Assembly (NCBI GenBank): GCA_013002165.1
Contig: JABDKO010000175.1
Coordinates: 1 to 46,464 of the forward strand
Reading direction: 5' to 3'
DNA length: 46,464 bases
Source: Rhodothermales bacterium
GTDB lineage: Bacteria; Bacteroidota; Rhodothermia; Rhodothermales; JABDKH01
This document shows, in pieces, positions 15,702-26,914 of the stretch (positions are counted from its first letter, which is position 1; the number at the start of each line of letters is the position of its first letter). A program made the position numbers and the translations under genes. The notes beneath the pieces are model-generated. The model searched no databases. It saw only the letters and a list, made by a program, of their open reading frames with translations, and had not been told where the DNA came from.

Positions 15702-17153
15702 CTACAGTATGAACTGACTCAGGTCCCGGTCTTCGATGATAGCGCTCAGTTTTGATTCGACCATCGCCGAGTCCACAACAATGTGCGTAGCTTCGACGAC
15801 ATCCGGCACATCAAAGAGGATCTGTTCAAGTAACGTCGTCAAAATGGTATGCAGTCTCCTTGCGCCAATATTCTCCACATCAGCATTAACCTGGGCCGCA
15901 GATCGGGCAATGTCTTTGACTGCGCCGTCCGTAAACTCAAGATGTATACCTTCGGATTCAAGAAGTGCCGCATACTGTTTCAGCAAAGCGTTCTTGGGTT
16001 GCGTCAGGATATTGTAAAAATCTGATTCAGTCAGGCTCTCGAGTTCAACACGGATGGGGAATCGCCCCTGGAGTTCTGGTATCAGGTCGCTGGGTTTTGA
16101 GACGTGGAAAGCCCCGCTCGCTATGAACAGGACATGATCGGATTTCACCAGGCCATATTTGGTGGTAACGCCGGAACCCTCAACGATCGGGAGGAGGTCT
16201 CTTTGTACACCTTCGCGGGACACGTCCGGGCCACTTCGTGCAGCAGCAGATTTACCCGCGACCTTATCGATCTCATCGATGAAAACAATTCCTGATTGTT
16301 CAACGCGGGAAATTGCTTCCCGGGTTATCTTATCCATGTCGATAAGTTTTGCTGCTTCCTCTTTTACCAGGAGTTCGCGGGCGTCAACAATCTTCAAGCG
16401 GCGTTTCTTACGTTTTTTGCCACCCATGTTTCCGAAGAGGTCCTGGATATTCATACCCATCTCTTCAAGACCCATGGGTCCGAACACCTGCAGCATCGAC
16501 GTGGAGTCTCCACTAACTTCTATTTCGATTTCTCGATCCTCCAGATCGCCTTTCTGAAGTTTCACCCTGAATTTGTCGCGTGTGCTTTCCGGCAGATTGT
16601 CGGCAGCATTTTGTGCGTTCGGTTCGTCCGTCACTGCAAATCCCGCCGAGAGTGGTTCGACGGTTTTGAGTCGTGGCTGTGGAACGAGTACATCGAGGAT
16701 CCGCTCATTCGCGTGGTCTCGTGCTTTTTCCTGAACCGCTTCCGTATGCTCTTCGCGAATCATATTGACAGCAATCTCGGTCAGGTCGCGGATGATGCTT
16801 TCGACATCTCGTCCGACGTAACCGACTTCGGTAAACTTGGTCGCCTCGACCTTGAGGAAAGGTGCCTGGGCAAGGCGAGCAAGCCGCCGTGCAATTTCAG
16901 TTTTCCCGACGCCTGTCGGCCCAATCATAATGATATTATTGGGCATGATTTCTTCACGCATTTCAGCTGGAGCATTGAGGCGCCGCCAGCGGTTTCGAAG
17001 CGCGATGGCCACACTCTTCTTGGCGTCGTCCTGGCCAATGATGTACTTATCCAGCTCAGCGACAATCTGTCGAGGCGTAAGGTCGTCAGTACTCGTGAGT
17101 TTGGTATTTGAAGTTAGTTCGGACACGGATAAATCAATTAGTGTTAATGCCAA
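15702..17153 (-). CDS. hslU: ATP-dependent protease ATPase subunit HslU
   Basis: 483 residues. It has [20 protein letters not shown] at the N-terminus, Walker A GPTGVGKT at 78-85, the pore loop [10 protein letters not shown], the long intermediate (I) domain, Walker [10 protein letters not shown] and sensor-2 GARRLHTI, ending in the C-terminal LSQFIL tail that docks into HslV. HslU unfolds substrates for the HslV peptidase chamber. It starts 11 bp after hslV in the classic hslV-hslU order. The first 20 residues before TPRQI are longer than usual, so a later start is possible. Confidence 0.97.
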   Translation of the reverse strand: MALTLIDLSVSELTSNTKLTSTDDLTPRQIVAELDKYIIGQDDAKKSVAIALRNRWRRLNAPAEMREEIMPNNIIMIGPTGVGKTEIARRLARLAQAPFLKVEATKFTEVGYVGRDVESIIRDLTEIAVNMIREEHTEAVQEKARDHANERILDVLVPQPRLKTVEPLSAGFAVTDEPNAQNAADNLPESTRDKFRVKLQKGDLEDREIEIEVSGDSTSMLQVFGPMGLEEMGMNIQDLFGNMGGKKRKKRRLKIVDARELLVKEEAAKLIDMDKITREAISRVEQSGIVFIDEIDKVAGKSAAARSGPDVSREGVQRDLLPIVEGSGVTTKYGLVKSDHVLFIASGAFHVSKPSDLIPELQGRFPIRVELESLTESDFYNILTQPKNALLKQYAALLESEGIHLEFTDGAVKDIARSAAQVNADVENIGARRLHTILTTLLEQILFDVPDVVEATHIVVDSAMVESKLSAIIEDRDLSQFIL

Positions 17154-17164
17154 AGTGCTTGCAA

Positions 17165-17713
17165 TCAGGAATCCAGTTCGAGGATAGTCAGGTGCTGATT
17201 TGTGTAGATGCAGATATCTCCTGCGATGCTAAGTCCTTCTTCAACGATCTCACGAGCAGAGAGATTCGACGAGTGTTTTTTCATCGCCCTGGCTGCTGCG
17301 AGCGCATAAGAGCCACCCGAACCGATGGCGAGGATATCGTCGTCCGGTTCGATGACGTCGCCGGTACCGCTAACCAGCAATAATCTTTCAGTTGATGCCA
17401 CGGCAAGTAGTGCCTCCAGGCGTCGCAGATATCGATCGGTTCTCCAGTCCTTTGCGAGTTCAACCGCAGCGCGCGTCAGGTTACCGCCATATTGCTGGAG
17501 CTTTTCCTCGAAGCGTTCGAAAAGAGTAAAGGCATCTGCCGTTGCCCCCGCAAACCCTGCCAGAAACCTTCCATTGTAGAGGGTTCTGACCTTCTGAGCC
17601 CGGTGTTTCATGACGGTATCTCCCATTGTAGCCTGGCCGTCAGAGCCAAGTGCTACCTTGCCATCGTGCAGGACTCCGAGAACTGTAGTCGAGCGGATTT
17701 TATTTGCTTTCAT
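17165..17713 (-). CDS. hslV: ATP-dependent protease peptidase subunit HslV
   Basis: 182 residues from the ATG at 17713. The catalytic threonine is exposed after removal of a short propeptide (MKANKIRS before [19 protein letters not shown]). Further signatures: [16 protein letters not shown], the [13 protein letters not shown] block and the C-terminal ICIYTN that contacts HslU. In-frame starts at 17737 and 17806 exist; the latter would overlap dacB and is unlikely. HslV forms a double hexamer that degrades proteins unfolded by HslU. Confidence 0.95.
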   Translation of the reverse strand: MKANKIRSTTVLGVLHDGKVALGSDGQATMGDTVMKHRAQKVRTLYNGRFLAGFAGATADAFTLFERFEEKLQQYGGNLTRAAVELAKDWRTDRYLRRLEALLAVASTERLLLVSGTGDVIEPDDDILAIGSGGSYALAAARAMKKHSSNLSAREIVEEGLSIAGDICIYTNQHLTILELDS

Positions 17714-17768
17714 TCGTACCGGTGATAGTTTGATCATGCCTGGAGCCAGGCCCGGGATCTTATAACTA

Positions 17769-19304
17769 TTACCGACGCTGGAGTTGCAAGTTCGCCAGTT
17801 GTTCAACGACGAAATCCTGCGACGAACGCACCTCGGATGTAGGGACTGAGAAATGATTGGCCATAATAACGAAGGCTAGCGGTGTACCGTCTGCTGAATT
17901 AACGTAGCCCGCCAGCGTGCTTACATTCGATACCGTCCCGGTTTTAGCGTGAACGTTGCCCCGCGCCGAACCAGCCGGATATCGTCCGGAAAGTGTTCCA
18001 TCGATCCCACCAATCGGAAGAGATTCATAGAATGCACTGAATACGTTGCGATCGTCATGATTCCACATGTACTTGAGAAGCGACATGGTCATTCCAGACC
18101 TTACCAGATTGTAACGGCTGAGGCCAGAGCCGTCAACAAGTTGTGTAACCGACGTGTCAGCGCCTGCTCTGCCAAGTGTTTCCAGGACAGCGTCAATGCC
18201 TGAAGTCCATGACCCGGGTTCGTCAAGATCCAGCATTCTGTTTCTCTCCAGTCCGACGGTCTTCAGGACCATATCTGCATACAGATTATGACTTGGCTTG
18301 TTGATTGCTTTCACAATCTCCGACATCGGTACAGACCTGTGGCTCGCTACGGTCCACTGGTCGATTGTTTCGTAATCGGCAGCCTCCATCTGGTCGATGT
18401 CGATAGGGTATCCGTAGACACGAATTCCCTTACGTTCCAGAGTCTCTCGCAGGACCGATACGAAATAGAGAGTAGGATTCGAAATTGTGATTGATCTGAC
18501 GGTACTGCGATCCGCGGGGACCAGGCTGCCGACGTGTATGCGATTGGTCTCCCGTTCGCGATCAAACAAATTGTCGAAAGATGAGTCGGGGTGCAGCGTC
18601 TGCGTCTTGTTGAGAATTGTCACATAAGGTGTGTTTGCAGGTTCCCACGAAAGATGCGCAGGCTCTCCGGGGATCGTGCCGGCTACAGTGATGTCTACGC
18701 AGTTGTCGTTGAAGGAAAGTGCGCTGACCTGTGCGGAGTACCATCCTGTCTCGTCATCCCACATCCAACCCGGGCCAAGCGGCACATCGTCGAACACATT
18801 GTCGTCGCCGATTATATCTCCGTGAATCTCCGAAACACCAAGTATAGCAAGTGAATCCGCCCAGCTTTCAAACGTCGCCAGAATGTTGCCTTCGTTGAAG
18901 CGGCCTCCTATCACCGGATCACCCGAACCGGTTACAATCAAGTCTCCTTCGAGGGTACCGTCGCGAATTGTGCCATTTGTTACGACAGTGGTCGTGTAGA
19001 AATAGTCAGGCCCGAGTTGATCAAGGGCCGTGGCCGTAGTATAAATCTTGGTATTTGACGCCGGGATCATATTGGATTCAGCGTTCATCTCGTAGACGGT
19101 GTCGCCGGTCCTGAGATTGACTACTTCCACGGACCAGATCGTATCCGCGTATCGCGGATTCTTGAGCTCACTCTGTACGGACTCGGCCGTTTCAAACCAG
19201 GCGCGTTCCGCCGAGGCACTGACTCCCTCCGGGCGCAGCGAAGCGCATCCTGAGGACACGAAAAAGACAATGGCCAATGCGAGGGCGGTTCTAGCGTTGA
19301 ACAT
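17769..19304 (-). CDS. dacB: D-alanyl-D-alanine carboxypeptidase/endopeptidase PBP4 (S13)
   Basis: 511 residues with a lipobox VSSGC (Cys20), so probably a lipoprotein rather than soluble periplasmic as in E. coli. All three penicillin-binding motifs are present: SNTK (83-86), SHN in KPSHNLYAD, and KTG in [10 protein letters not shown]. The long insert between SxxK and SxN is the hallmark of class C PBP4 (peptidase family S13). It removes terminal D-Ala or cuts D-Ala-DAP cross-links. It lies 20 bp downstream of mreC, where mreD normally sits. Confidence 0.93.
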   Translation of the reverse strand: MFNARTALALAIVFFVSSGCASLRPEGVSASAERAWFETAESVQSELKNPRYADTIWSVEVVNLRTGDTVYEMNAESNMIPASNTKIYTTATALDQLGPDYFYTTTVVTNGTIRDGTLEGDLIVTGSGDPVIGGRFNEGNILATFESWADSLAILGVSEIHGDIIGDDNVFDDVPLGPGWMWDDETGWYSAQVSALSFNDNCVDITVAGTIPGEPAHLSWEPANTPYVTILNKTQTLHPDSSFDNLFDRERETNRIHVGSLVPADRSTVRSITISNPTLYFVSVLRETLERKGIRVYGYPIDIDQMEAADYETIDQWTVASHRSVPMSEIVKAINKPSHNLYADMVLKTVGLERNRMLDLDEPGSWTSGIDAVLETLGRAGADTSVTQLVDGSGLSRYNLVRSGMTMSLLKYMWNHDDRNVFSAFYESLPIGGIDGTLSGRYPAGSARGNVHAKTGTVSNVSTLAGYVNSADGTPLAFVIMANHFSVPTSEVRSSQDFVVEQLANLQLQRR

Positions 19305-19324
19305 ACGTTTGTTGCGAGGACGAT

Positions 19325-20149
19325 CTAATTGAATGGCGTGTTCTCCAGTTCTATTCGCTCGGGATCGGGTTTCTCAAGGATTACAAACACATGGGATGCT
19401 GTCGTTGCGTCAGTGCTGGGAGAAAGATAGATAACTAATTCGTTGCGACCTTCCTGTCGTTCGACGCGTGTGATGGTGCCTATCTGCAGGCCCTCTGGAA
19501 AAACGGCACTGTACCCGCTAGCCACAACCAGCTGGCCGATTTCGACGGACTCTGTCTTGATGACGTGATCCATGATAAGTTCGTCTTTGCGAGTGCCACC
19601 CCAGCGAACAATACCTGCCGCCTGGACGGGAAGGATCTTCGCCGGAATTCGCAGCTCGGTATTGAGGTATGGCATCACCCGGGCATAGTTCGGGCTGGTC
19701 AAGATGACCTTGCCGATAATACCGCGTTCGTCTACGACTGACATGCCGACATCGACACTGTCGTTCGATCCGATGTTTATGGTCATCAGGTTTTGCTGCC
19801 CGGTGACGTCCTTTGCTATTATTCGGCCGGCTCGCATATCGAACGACGTGCTATCTCGATACTGGATGAGTGAGCGGAGCCGCGCGTTCTCGAGTTGCGT
19901 TTCGCGGGAGCGCGCTACCTGGCTGGATAAAAGGATATTATCTTCGCGCAGACGAACATTCTCATTCAGCGCTCCAGCAAAGCTTGATAACCATGAGATC
20001 TGGCGGTCGATCCCCGAGGCCGTTTGCAGGGCGACAGAGCGCAGGCCAAGGACAACGGGTTCGTTTCGGGATACAAGTACCAATATTGAGACGATCAGAA
20101 GGACGCCCAGGATAATCCAGTCGCGTAGTCGATCCCACAATCGGTTCAT
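19325..20149 (-). CDS. mreC: Rod shape-determining protein MreC
   Basis: 274 residues: short cytoplasmic start, one membrane span (about 12-27, WIILGVLLIVSILVLV), a coiled coil (LRDDNILLSSQVARSRETQLENARLR region, about 60-95) and the paired beta-barrel domain with GKVILTSPNYARVMPYLN and VVASGYSAVFPEGLQIGTI, the MreC core. MreC scaffolds the elongasome in the periplasm. It follows mreB by 37 bp in the standard order. Unusually, the next gene is dacB, not mreD. Confidence 0.95.
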   Translation of the reverse strand: MNRLWDRLRDWIILGVLLIVSILVLVSRNEPVVLGLRSVALQTASGIDRQISWLSSFAGALNENVRLREDNILLSSQVARSRETQLENARLRSLIQYRDSTSFDMRAGRIIAKDVTGQQNLMTINIGSNDSVDVGMSVVDERGIIGKVILTSPNYARVMPYLNTELRIPAKILPVQAAGIVRWGGTRKDELIMDHVIKTESVEIGQLVVASGYSAVFPEGLQIGTITRVERQEGRNELVIYLSPSTDATTASHVFVILEKPDPERIELENTPFN

Positions 20150-20186
20150 GTGTATTCCGGAGCGCCGTTCCTAGAGCGGCCTTGAG

Positions 20187-21200
<1,014 letters not shown>

Positions 21201-21262
21201 TTACCTACTAAAACGGCGTTCACACGGTGGGTGGTGAGAGTCAAATATACAATCTTAATTGA

Positions 21263-22846
21263 TTAGTGCCGGAAATGTCTTTTACCGGTAAAAATCATGG
21301 CAATACCATTTTCGTTTGCGGCATTGATTACTTCCTCATCTCGTATTGAACCTCCCGGTTGTATCACAGCAATAGCACCGTGCTTTGCTGCTGCGAGCAT
21401 TCCGTCAGCGAACGGAAAAAACGCATCGGAAGCTACAACGCATCCAGTCAAATCAAGTCCCGACTTGAGGCTTTTCTGAGCAGCAATTTCCGAAGAATCG
21501 ATTCGGCTCATTTGACCGGCACCGATTCCAAGAGTTGCACCATCCCGGACATAAACGATTGCATTGCTCTTGACATTTTTGACAATTCGCCAGGCGAAGT
21601 CAAGATCATCCCATTCGTTTTCAGTGGGCTGGCGGTCCGTTACCACCCTCCATGAGCCCTGAAGGTCATTTTTGGGAGGCAAAGGGCCATCTGCATCCTG
21701 GACGAGAAATCCTCCTACTACGCTTCGAATATCGGCCGGAACTGACCCTTGTTTACCATTCTTCATGACGATCAGGCGACGGTTCTTCTTCTTCATCAGG
21801 AAGTCGAGGACGCCATCAGCGTACGAAGGAGCAATTATGATCTCGGTAAATACTTTATCGATGGCCTGTGCTGTAGCAAGATCCAGCTCTCGGTTTACCA
21901 CCACGATTCCGCCGAAGGGAGACTGTCGATCGGTAGCAAAAGCAGCGTGATATGCATTTTCAAGTGACTCGCGCGACGCTACTCCACACGGGTTGGTGTG
22001 CTTCAGAATGGCACACGTCGGATCTGATGCCTGAAACTCTCGGATCAGGGTGATTGCAGCCGAAATATCAAGCAGGTTGTTGAATGACAGATCCTTGCCG
22101 TGCAACTTGTCGAATTCCTTTCCCGGGTGGCCATAGAGTGCGGCAGCCTGGTGAGGGTTCTCGCCGTATCTGAGGGTAGACGCTCGAGGTTCTGTAATCG
22201 ATATCCCTGGTCCTCCGTTCACTGCCCGGCCGAAATAGTCCGAAACAGCACGATCATATCGGGCGGTATGCTCGAACGCACGGTGGGCCAGAGCTCGCCT
22301 CGTGGCCATAGTCAGGGCACCCTCATTCATTTCCATCTCCTCAACAATGCAGTCGTAGTCTCCTGGTGATGTTGCGACGCCAACGAAAAAGAAGTTTTTC
22401 GCGGCCGCCCGTATCATTGTAGGCCCACCGATGTCAATGTTTTCAATGGCAACATCGTCGGCGGTATCCGGACTTGCTGTCGCGGTTTCAAACGGATACA
22501 GATTGACCACGACGAGGTCAATCGGACTGATTCCATGGTCCGTCAACTGTTTGTCGTCGTCTGGATCAGTGCGTCTGGACAAGAGTCCGCCGTGAACCGC
22601 CGGGTGAAGTGTTTTTACCCTGCCATCCAGAATTTCGGGAAAACCGGTAAGTGCCGAAATGTTCTTCACTGGCAGGCCCGCTTCACGCAGGACGCGTTCC
22701 GATCCTCCCGTTGAAATCAGTTCGACACCATGACTATGTAAAGACTGCCCAAGCTCGACGAGTCCTGTCTTGTCGAAAACCGACAGGAGTGCTCTTCGGA
22801 TGGTGTACTTGTCGGCCGGTGTTGGAAGGTCTTTCGTTTGAATCAT
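21263..22846 (-). CDS. purH: Bifunctional AICAR formyltransferase/IMP cyclohydrolase
   Basis: 527 residues. The N-terminal MGS-like IMP cyclohydrolase domain (1-200) begins [17 protein letters not shown] and has STGGS and [10 protein letters not shown]. The C-terminal AICAR formyltransferase half has [12 protein letters not shown], the catalytic [16 protein letters not shown] and the closing HFRH. It carries out the last two steps of purine synthesis to IMP. It lies 54 bp downstream of purN, and the pair makes a small purine operon. Confidence 0.97.
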   Translation of the reverse strand: MIQTKDLPTPADKYTIRRALLSVFDKTGLVELGQSLHSHGVELISTGGSERVLREAGLPVKNISALTGFPEILDGRVKTLHPAVHGGLLSRRTDPDDDKQLTDHGISPIDLVVVNLYPFETATASPDTADDVAIENIDIGGPTMIRAAAKNFFFVGVATSPGDYDCIVEEMEMNEGALTMATRRALAHRAFEHTARYDRAVSDYFGRAVNGGPGISITEPRASTLRYGENPHQAAALYGHPGKEFDKLHGKDLSFNNLLDISAAITLIREFQASDPTCAILKHTNPCGVASRESLENAYHAAFATDRQSPFGGIVVVNRELDLATAQAIDKVFTEIIIAPSYADGVLDFLMKKKNRRLIVMKNGKQGSVPADIRSVVGGFLVQDADGPLPPKNDLQGSWRVVTDRQPTENEWDDLDFAWRIVKNVKSNAIVYVRDGATLGIGAGQMSRIDSSEIAAQKSLKSGLDLTGCVVASDAFFPFADGMLAAAKHGAIAVIQPGGSIRDEEVINAANENGIAMIFTGKRHFRH

Positions 22847-22900
22847 ACTTTAAAAAACTGATGCGATCTTAAGTGTTGGTGGTGGTTAAAGGGAATCGGC

Positions 22901-23542
22901 TTAGCCCGAGTGCTCGGCGATGATTACACGCCTTCCCTTGATTTCGAAATCTGACGACTGGAGAAGTTCAATCGCCATGGGATAAATCCGATGCTCTACT
23001 TTCAGGACCCTGGCTGCAAGTTTCTCCGGCGTATCCGCACCGCCCACCGGAACAGGTTCCTGAAGCACGATAGGTCCTGTATCATACTCCTCATCAACAA
23101 GATGAACAGTTGCACCTGTCCATTGAACACCGGCGTCAAGTACTGCAGCGTGGACACGTCTGCCGTACATCCCTTTACCTCCAAATGCCGGCAGGAGAGA
23201 AGGGTGAATATTAGTGATGCGATTTCTGTACCGATCGATCAGACCACTCGGGATCATCTTCAGATATCCAGCAAGGGCGATAAAATTTATGCCGTGCTCA
23301 TCGAGCGATGACAGCAGCGCATCCACATATTCTTTTTCGGAGGTGAACTGCGAGGGTGAGATCACGAGTGCGGGAATCCCGAGTCGCTCGGCCCGTTCGA
23401 GCACACCGGCTGTTCGCCGGTTCGATACACACAGGCTAACGCCGATCGAAGGTGAGTCTTTGAACTTCACGGCGAGCGCTTCAAAGTTGCTGCCTCCTCC
23501 CGAGGCAAAAACTGCGACATTCAGGGGTTTGCTTGTGATCAT
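22901..23542 (-). CDS. purN: Phosphoribosylglycinamide formyltransferase
   Basis: 213 residues from the ATG at 23542 (MITSKPLNVAVFASGGGSN), which leaves a 4-bp gap to ldcA; a start 15 codons earlier would overlap that gene. Visible: the phosphate-binding ASGGGSNFEAL loop, active-site NIHPSLLPAFGGKGMYG with its His, and DEEYDTGPIVLQ carrying the catalytic Asp. It transfers formyl from 10-formyl-THF to GAR in purine synthesis. Its place next to purH shows pathway clustering. Confidence 0.95.
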   Translation of the reverse strand: MITSKPLNVAVFASGGGSNFEALAVKFKDSPSIGVSLCVSNRRTAGVLERAERLGIPALVISPSQFTSEKEYVDALLSSLDEHGINFIALAGYLKMIPSGLIDRYRNRITNIHPSLLPAFGGKGMYGRRVHAAVLDAGVQWTGATVHLVDEEYDTGPIVLQEPVPVGGADTPEKLAARVLKVEHRIYPMAIELLQSSDFEIKGRRVIIAEHSG

Positions 23543-23546
23543 AATG

Positions 23547-24488
23547 TCAAGAATCGCTGTGTGTTGCGACAACGGATTCGAGGACATCGAGTCGCGCGTC
23601 CGTACCGACGTTCAGACGTGCCCGTACTCCGATTGGAACCGACACTTTTGATTTGACGTGGCCGTAGCACAATCCGACAGCAACCGGTCCATTGACTGAC
23701 GCTGCGTAGCGATCGATAACTTCACGGTAGGTAGCCGTCGGCCTATCCGGAATACTGTCGGGAGGTGTGAGTTCGCCGAACACGAGGCCAGCGATTTTAC
23801 CAAGGATACCGCTAAGTTCGAGCTGAGCAAGCAGCCCGTCCACCTTGTACGGAAGTTCGGACACCTCTTCCAGAAACAAAATAACACCCTCAAGATCCGG
23901 CAGGTACGGGGTCCCGATCAACTTGCAGATTATTGAAAGATTGCCGCCGATTAAAACCCCTTCAGCCGAACCGGCTTGTACTGATCGAAGTTGCTCTCCC
24001 CTCGGGCCTAGAAGCGGGGTGGGGATCTCCCCGTTGAGAAGCCTCCACACTGATGGATCAAAGGGATATTCATCCTGTGCCCACTCAACCGCAACCATTG
24101 GTCCCGAGATTGAATGCAGGCCCGACCTGGCGTACAGGGCCAGCTGCAATGCAGTGATGTCGCTATACCCGATAATTATTTTCGCATGAGCGCGGGCAGC
24201 ATCGTAGTCGATTCTATTCAGGATCCGGAGGGTACCGTAACCGCCACGCGCGCATACAATCACTTCAATGTCGTCGCGTCGAAGCAATTCGTTTAGCTCA
24301 TCAGCTCGATCGACATCCGAACCCGCGAGGTACCCGGACGGTTCATACGATTCTACCATCCGGATGACACTTATCCCAAGCCCTTCCAGGAATGCAATCC
24401 CTCTGTGTATGAGGGAGAGATCTTGTGGCGCGCTGGCTGGCGCGGCGACTCCGAAAACGGTAGACTCGGAAAAGGCTCGGATTTTCAA
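23547..24488 (-). CDS. ldcA: L,D-carboxypeptidase (S66, LdcA-like)
   Basis: 313 residues of peptidase family S66. Nucleophile region IGYSDITALQLA carries the catalytic serine, the Glu sits in LFLEEVSELPYKVD, and the His in GLCYGHVKSKVSVPIG completes the Ser-Glu-His triad. There is no signal peptide, as expected for the cytoplasmic enzyme that trims D-Ala from the muropeptide tetrapeptide during wall recycling. Microcin-immunity MccF proteins share the fold and remain possible. It heads the leftward run ldcA-purN-purH and is divergent from the WbqC-like gene. Confidence 0.9.
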   Translation of the reverse strand: MKIRAFSESTVFGVAAPASAPQDLSLIHRGIAFLEGLGISVIRMVESYEPSGYLAGSDVDRADELNELLRRDDIEVIVCARGGYGTLRILNRIDYDAARAHAKIIIGYSDITALQLALYARSGLHSISGPMVAVEWAQDEYPFDPSVWRLLNGEIPTPLLGPRGEQLRSVQAGSAEGVLIGGNLSIICKLIGTPYLPDLEGVILFLEEVSELPYKVDGLLAQLELSGILGKIAGLVFGELTPPDSIPDRPTATYREVIDRYAASVNGPVAVGLCYGHVKSKVSVPIGVRARLNVGTDARLDVLESVVATHSDS

Positions 24489-24571
24489 CGACTCAGCTTA
24501 CATTGGTGGACCAGAATGGATATTACCAGCCAACCATCGATTCGGCAAACAAAGAGTTTGCAAAAGTTTAC

Positions 24572-25228
24572 ATGAGGGAAGACGAAGACTTTCTGGTACT
24601 GGACGTTGCTCCCGAATACTTCCCCGGAGTGGACCTGTGCGCCGCGATGTTTGTCAGCCGGACGATCGTGCTGGACTGCACCCGACAGTATGTAAGGCAA
24701 TCATTTCAGAATCGGGCGAAGGTAAGGACGCCGGATGGCTGGCAGTGGCTGTCGATTCCCCTGGTTGCGCACCAGCATGGGCGCAGCATTGAAGAAGTAG
24801 TTATTGATGAGGGGAAGGACTGGCGCAAGGTGCACCTGCAGTCTCTTCGATACAACTACAGATCAACCCCGTTCTATGATTTTATTGAGCCGCGCATTGA
24901 AGATGTGCTTTCTGGCAAAGATGGGAGTCTGTCCGCACTCATGGTGGATAGTACACTGCTCACGATTGAACTGCTCGGCCTGGCGGCAGAGGTAAAAGTC
25001 AGGAAACAAGGGATGCCGGTCGATTTTGAGAGGGACCCGGAGCGAATATCGATCGAAAGGTTAACCCGGCCCGGCGGCTCAGACATTGCGGTTGGAATAC
25101 CGGGAATAACGTATCGGCAGAATTTCGAAGGCTTCGTCCGCGGCCTGTCAGGTTTGGATCTGATCTTCAACTATGGACCCGAATCTCTTTCGATTATTTC
25201 TGAATATGCCGAAATGAAGCGCCTGTGA
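24572..25228 (+). CDS. WbqC-like family protein
   Basis: 218 residues from the ATG at 24572; a start at 24503 would add 23 residues that do not resemble the family. WbqC features: an opening hydrophobic strand ending in EYFPG, then VLDCTRQYVRQSFQNRAKV and GWQWLSIPLV, matching the family's Q-Y-x-R-x-S-x-x-N-R-x-x-I core, and a C-terminal FxxGLSGLDLIFNYG. WbqC proteins occur in O-antigen and glycan clusters and are proposed to act in sugar modification, without a proven reaction. Here it stands alone, divergent from ldcA. Confidence 0.82.
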   Translation: MREDEDFLVLDVAPEYFPGVDLCAAMFVSRTIVLDCTRQYVRQSFQNRAKVRTPDGWQWLSIPLVAHQHGRSIEEVVIDEGKDWRKVHLQSLRYNYRSTPFYDFIEPRIEDVLSGKDGSLSALMVDSTLLTIELLGLAAEVKVRKQGMPVDFERDPERISIERLTRPGGSDIAVGIPGITYRQNFEGFVRGLSGLDLIFNYGPESLSIISEYAEMKRL

Positions 25229-25295
25229 GTTATTGGCGACATGAGACCAGTCCCGACGGTTCAACCCCGGAAACACCTCTCACGGTATACACGTT

Positions 25296-25305
25296 ATGAC
25301 ATGTA
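25296..25305 (+). promoter_or_regulatory. Putative operator upstream of gntR (ATGACATGTA)
   Basis: ATGACATGTA sits 31 bp before the gntR start, inside a repeat-rich stretch with two direct copies of CATGTAATG (25300-25308 and 25313-25321) and an ACAT-GTA-ATGT inverted repeat. The same word with one change (ATGACAAGTA) lies at 26901-26910 and on the minus strand at 36988-36997. Autoregulation by the GntR protein is a reasonable inference. Confidence 0.4.
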
Positions 25306-25335
25306 ATGTGATCATGTAATGGAACGCACCAGGAA

Positions 25336-26115
25336 ATGCTGAAGCAGGGTAAATCGAGACACGAGCAGATTAGTGACTGGCTCCGATCGCAAATCGCCGA
25401 TGGTATTTACTCCATCAATGAAAAGTTGCCGTCAGAGAGTGAGCTAGGAGAACGGTTTGGAGTAAGTCGGATAACGGTCCGGCGGGCGCTGCAGACCCTT
25501 GAAAACGAAGGTTCGATCTATCGTCGTCAGGGACTTGGTTCGTTCGTCAGGGAGGGTCGAGTTCAACAGGGACTCATCAGATTGAACGACTTCGTCGAAG
25601 ACATGACAGCTGCCGGAATTCGAGCCTCATCGAAAGTTCTGCATTTCAAGCCTGAGAAGGCAGATTCGGTTGTTGCTGCTGCTCTTGGTGTGTCTGAAGA
25701 TAAATCAGTTTTCAGACTCGATCGACTGCGGCTTGGCGATGGTGCACCCATTGCATTTGACCGCACCTGGCTGCCGGCCTTCTACGCACAAATGATCGAG
25801 CAACATGACCTTGCGAAAGAAACCATCTATCGGGTGCTTGAGAATCAGTACGACATTCCGGTTACAGGAGGTCGTTTTCGTATACAGGCAGTCAATGCGA
25901 GGCAGGATGTAGCCGACCTTCTGGATGTCCCCGTACGACGTGCTTTGCTGTTGATCGAGCGGGTCTCATTTGCTGCCGGTGACAAACCAATATATTTTCA
26001 ACGTCGGTACTATCGAAGCGACAAGGTGGCGTACGAGTTGTTTCTTGAGCGTGGCGACAATGGTGGTTCGCTTTCTATGCCGCTTCAGGAATTTGAACCA
26101 GTGTTTACTGTGTAG
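25336..26115 (+). CDS. GntR-family (HutC/UTRA) transcriptional regulator
   Basis: 259 residues. The N-terminal winged helix (about 5-75) has the GntR signature KLPSESELGERFGVSRITVRRAL followed by GSIYRRQGLGSFV. The C-terminal UTRA ligand domain (about 95-245) has VFRLDRLRLGDGAPIAFDRTWLP and RALLLIERVSFAAGDKPIYFQRRYYRSDK. UTRA regulators usually repress an adjacent operon until a small-molecule effector binds. It is the first gene before mobA and the Fe-S/NrfD-Mo oxidoreductase genes on the same strand, so control of that operon is likely. The effector is unknown. Confidence 0.92.
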   Translation: MLKQGKSRHEQISDWLRSQIADGIYSINEKLPSESELGERFGVSRITVRRALQTLENEGSIYRRQGLGSFVREGRVQQGLIRLNDFVEDMTAAGIRASSKVLHFKPEKADSVVAAALGVSEDKSVFRLDRLRLGDGAPIAFDRTWLPAFYAQMIEQHDLAKETIYRVLENQYDIPVTGGRFRIQAVNARQDVADLLDVPVRRALLLIERVSFAAGDKPIYFQRRYYRSDKVAYELFLERGDNGGSLSMPLQEFEPVFTV

Positions 26116-26224
26116 ACTATCGTGTAAATCTGTGGTATACAACACGTTTGGTTGTTTTGATAAGGTTTATAGTTAAGAAGATTTCAGTTGCGCCGGGGGT
26201 GACAAGGCACTGAATTCCAATACT

Positions 26225-26251
26225 GATGATGAGTACCGGCTGTTCATCATC
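26225..26251. repeat. Inverted repeat in the mobA leader
   Basis: GATGATGA (26225-26232) and TCATCATC (26244-26251) form a perfect 8-bp inverted repeat with an 11-bp spacer, ending 26 bp before the mobA start. It could be an operator or a leader hairpin close to the ribosome binding site. Confidence 0.4.
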
Positions 26252-26277
26252 GTGAGTTGAAAGCGGGTGAGGTAGTG

Positions 26278-26883
26278 ATGGACAATGAATACATGCCCGA
26301 TATGGAAGGAATCATACTTGCCGGAGGTAAATCACGGCGATTTGGATCAGCAAAGTGCCTTTACCATCTCCACGACGAACCCCTGATTTCCTACGGGATA
26401 CGAACTTTCCAGGACCTCGGCATCTCGGTGACTGTCATTACATCCGCGGATCAAGTAGAAAATCTTTCAGACTTTGCTGCAGTGCTTGCCGATGAGTCTC
26501 GCGGACGCGGCCCGGTTCAGGCTTTGATGCAGGCGGCACGCCACGTGAGTGGCACCCACTTCATAGTATTGCCGTGTGATACACCGTTTGTATCGGGCGA
26601 AACACTACTTAAACTGGCGCATGGCGCAAAGGAGGATAATCTCGATGCATTTCTCGCTCGGGATTCCACAGGCAGGGTCCATCCGCTCGTTGGTTGCTAT
26701 TCGGCGTCTATCGATTCCGCAGCTGAAGATGTGCTGTCCGCAGGTTCTGCATCTGTTTGGAGAATGGTCGACCTGTTGCCGAACGTGAAATACCTGCCGG
26801 TCGCCGATTCAGAGCTCTTCAATATCAATACTCTTGAAGATGTCGAGGCTGCAGAGGGCGAGATAAAACGGTCGATTGCATAA
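26278..26883 (+). CDS. mobA: MobA-like molybdenum cofactor guanylyltransferase
   Basis: 201 residues from the ATG at 26278, chosen because GGTGAGG lies six to eleven bases upstream; a TTG start at 26257 is less likely. The nucleotidyltransferase motif LAGGKSRRFGSAK, the DESRGRGPVQAL loop, the metal-binding PCDTPF and the closing FNINTLEDVEAAE are all typical of MobA. MobA adds GMP to molybdopterin to make the MGD cofactor used by DMSO-reductase-family enzymes. A Mo-bis-MGD oxidoreductase gene two places downstream is the obvious client. MocA/CTP-type transferases are the less likely alternative. Confidence 0.88.
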   Translation: MDNEYMPDMEGIILAGGKSRRFGSAKCLYHLHDEPLISYGIRTFQDLGISVTVITSADQVENLSDFAAVLADESRGRGPVQALMQAARHVSGTHFIVLPCDTPFVSGETLLKLAHGAKEDNLDAFLARDSTGRVHPLVGCYSASIDSAAEDVLSAGSASVWRMVDLLPNVKYLPVADSELFNINTLEDVEAAEGEIKRSIA

Positions 26884-26885
26884 AA

Positions 26886-26914
26886 TTGACATAACACGAT
26901 ATGACAAGTATATT
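26886..26914 (+). promoter_or_regulatory. Sigma-70 promoter of the Mo oxidoreductase operon
   Basis: A consensus -35 TTGACA (26886-26891), a spacer of exactly 17 bp and -10 TATATT (26909-26914). The predicted start point is about 26921, giving a leader under 20 bases that still contains the AAGGG ribosome binding site before the GTG at 26938. This is the best promoter match in the window. Confidence 0.7.

Noticed and set aside
17714..17806. Earlier HslV start
   Set aside because: It would overlap the dacB end and add residues before the threonine propeptide with no family counterpart.
21242..21249. Bacteroidota-type TAnnTTTG -7 box before mreB
   Set aside because: The octamer matches, but no -33 partner at the right distance was seen and the same-strand purH gene could drive mreB by read-through.
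26139..26158. ACAAC/GTTGT stem followed by Ts after gntR
   Set aside because: Only five AT-rich pairs and four Ts; a weak terminator is possible but not supportable, and it may instead be part of a regulatory site, since GGTATACA there also occurs at 25284-25291.
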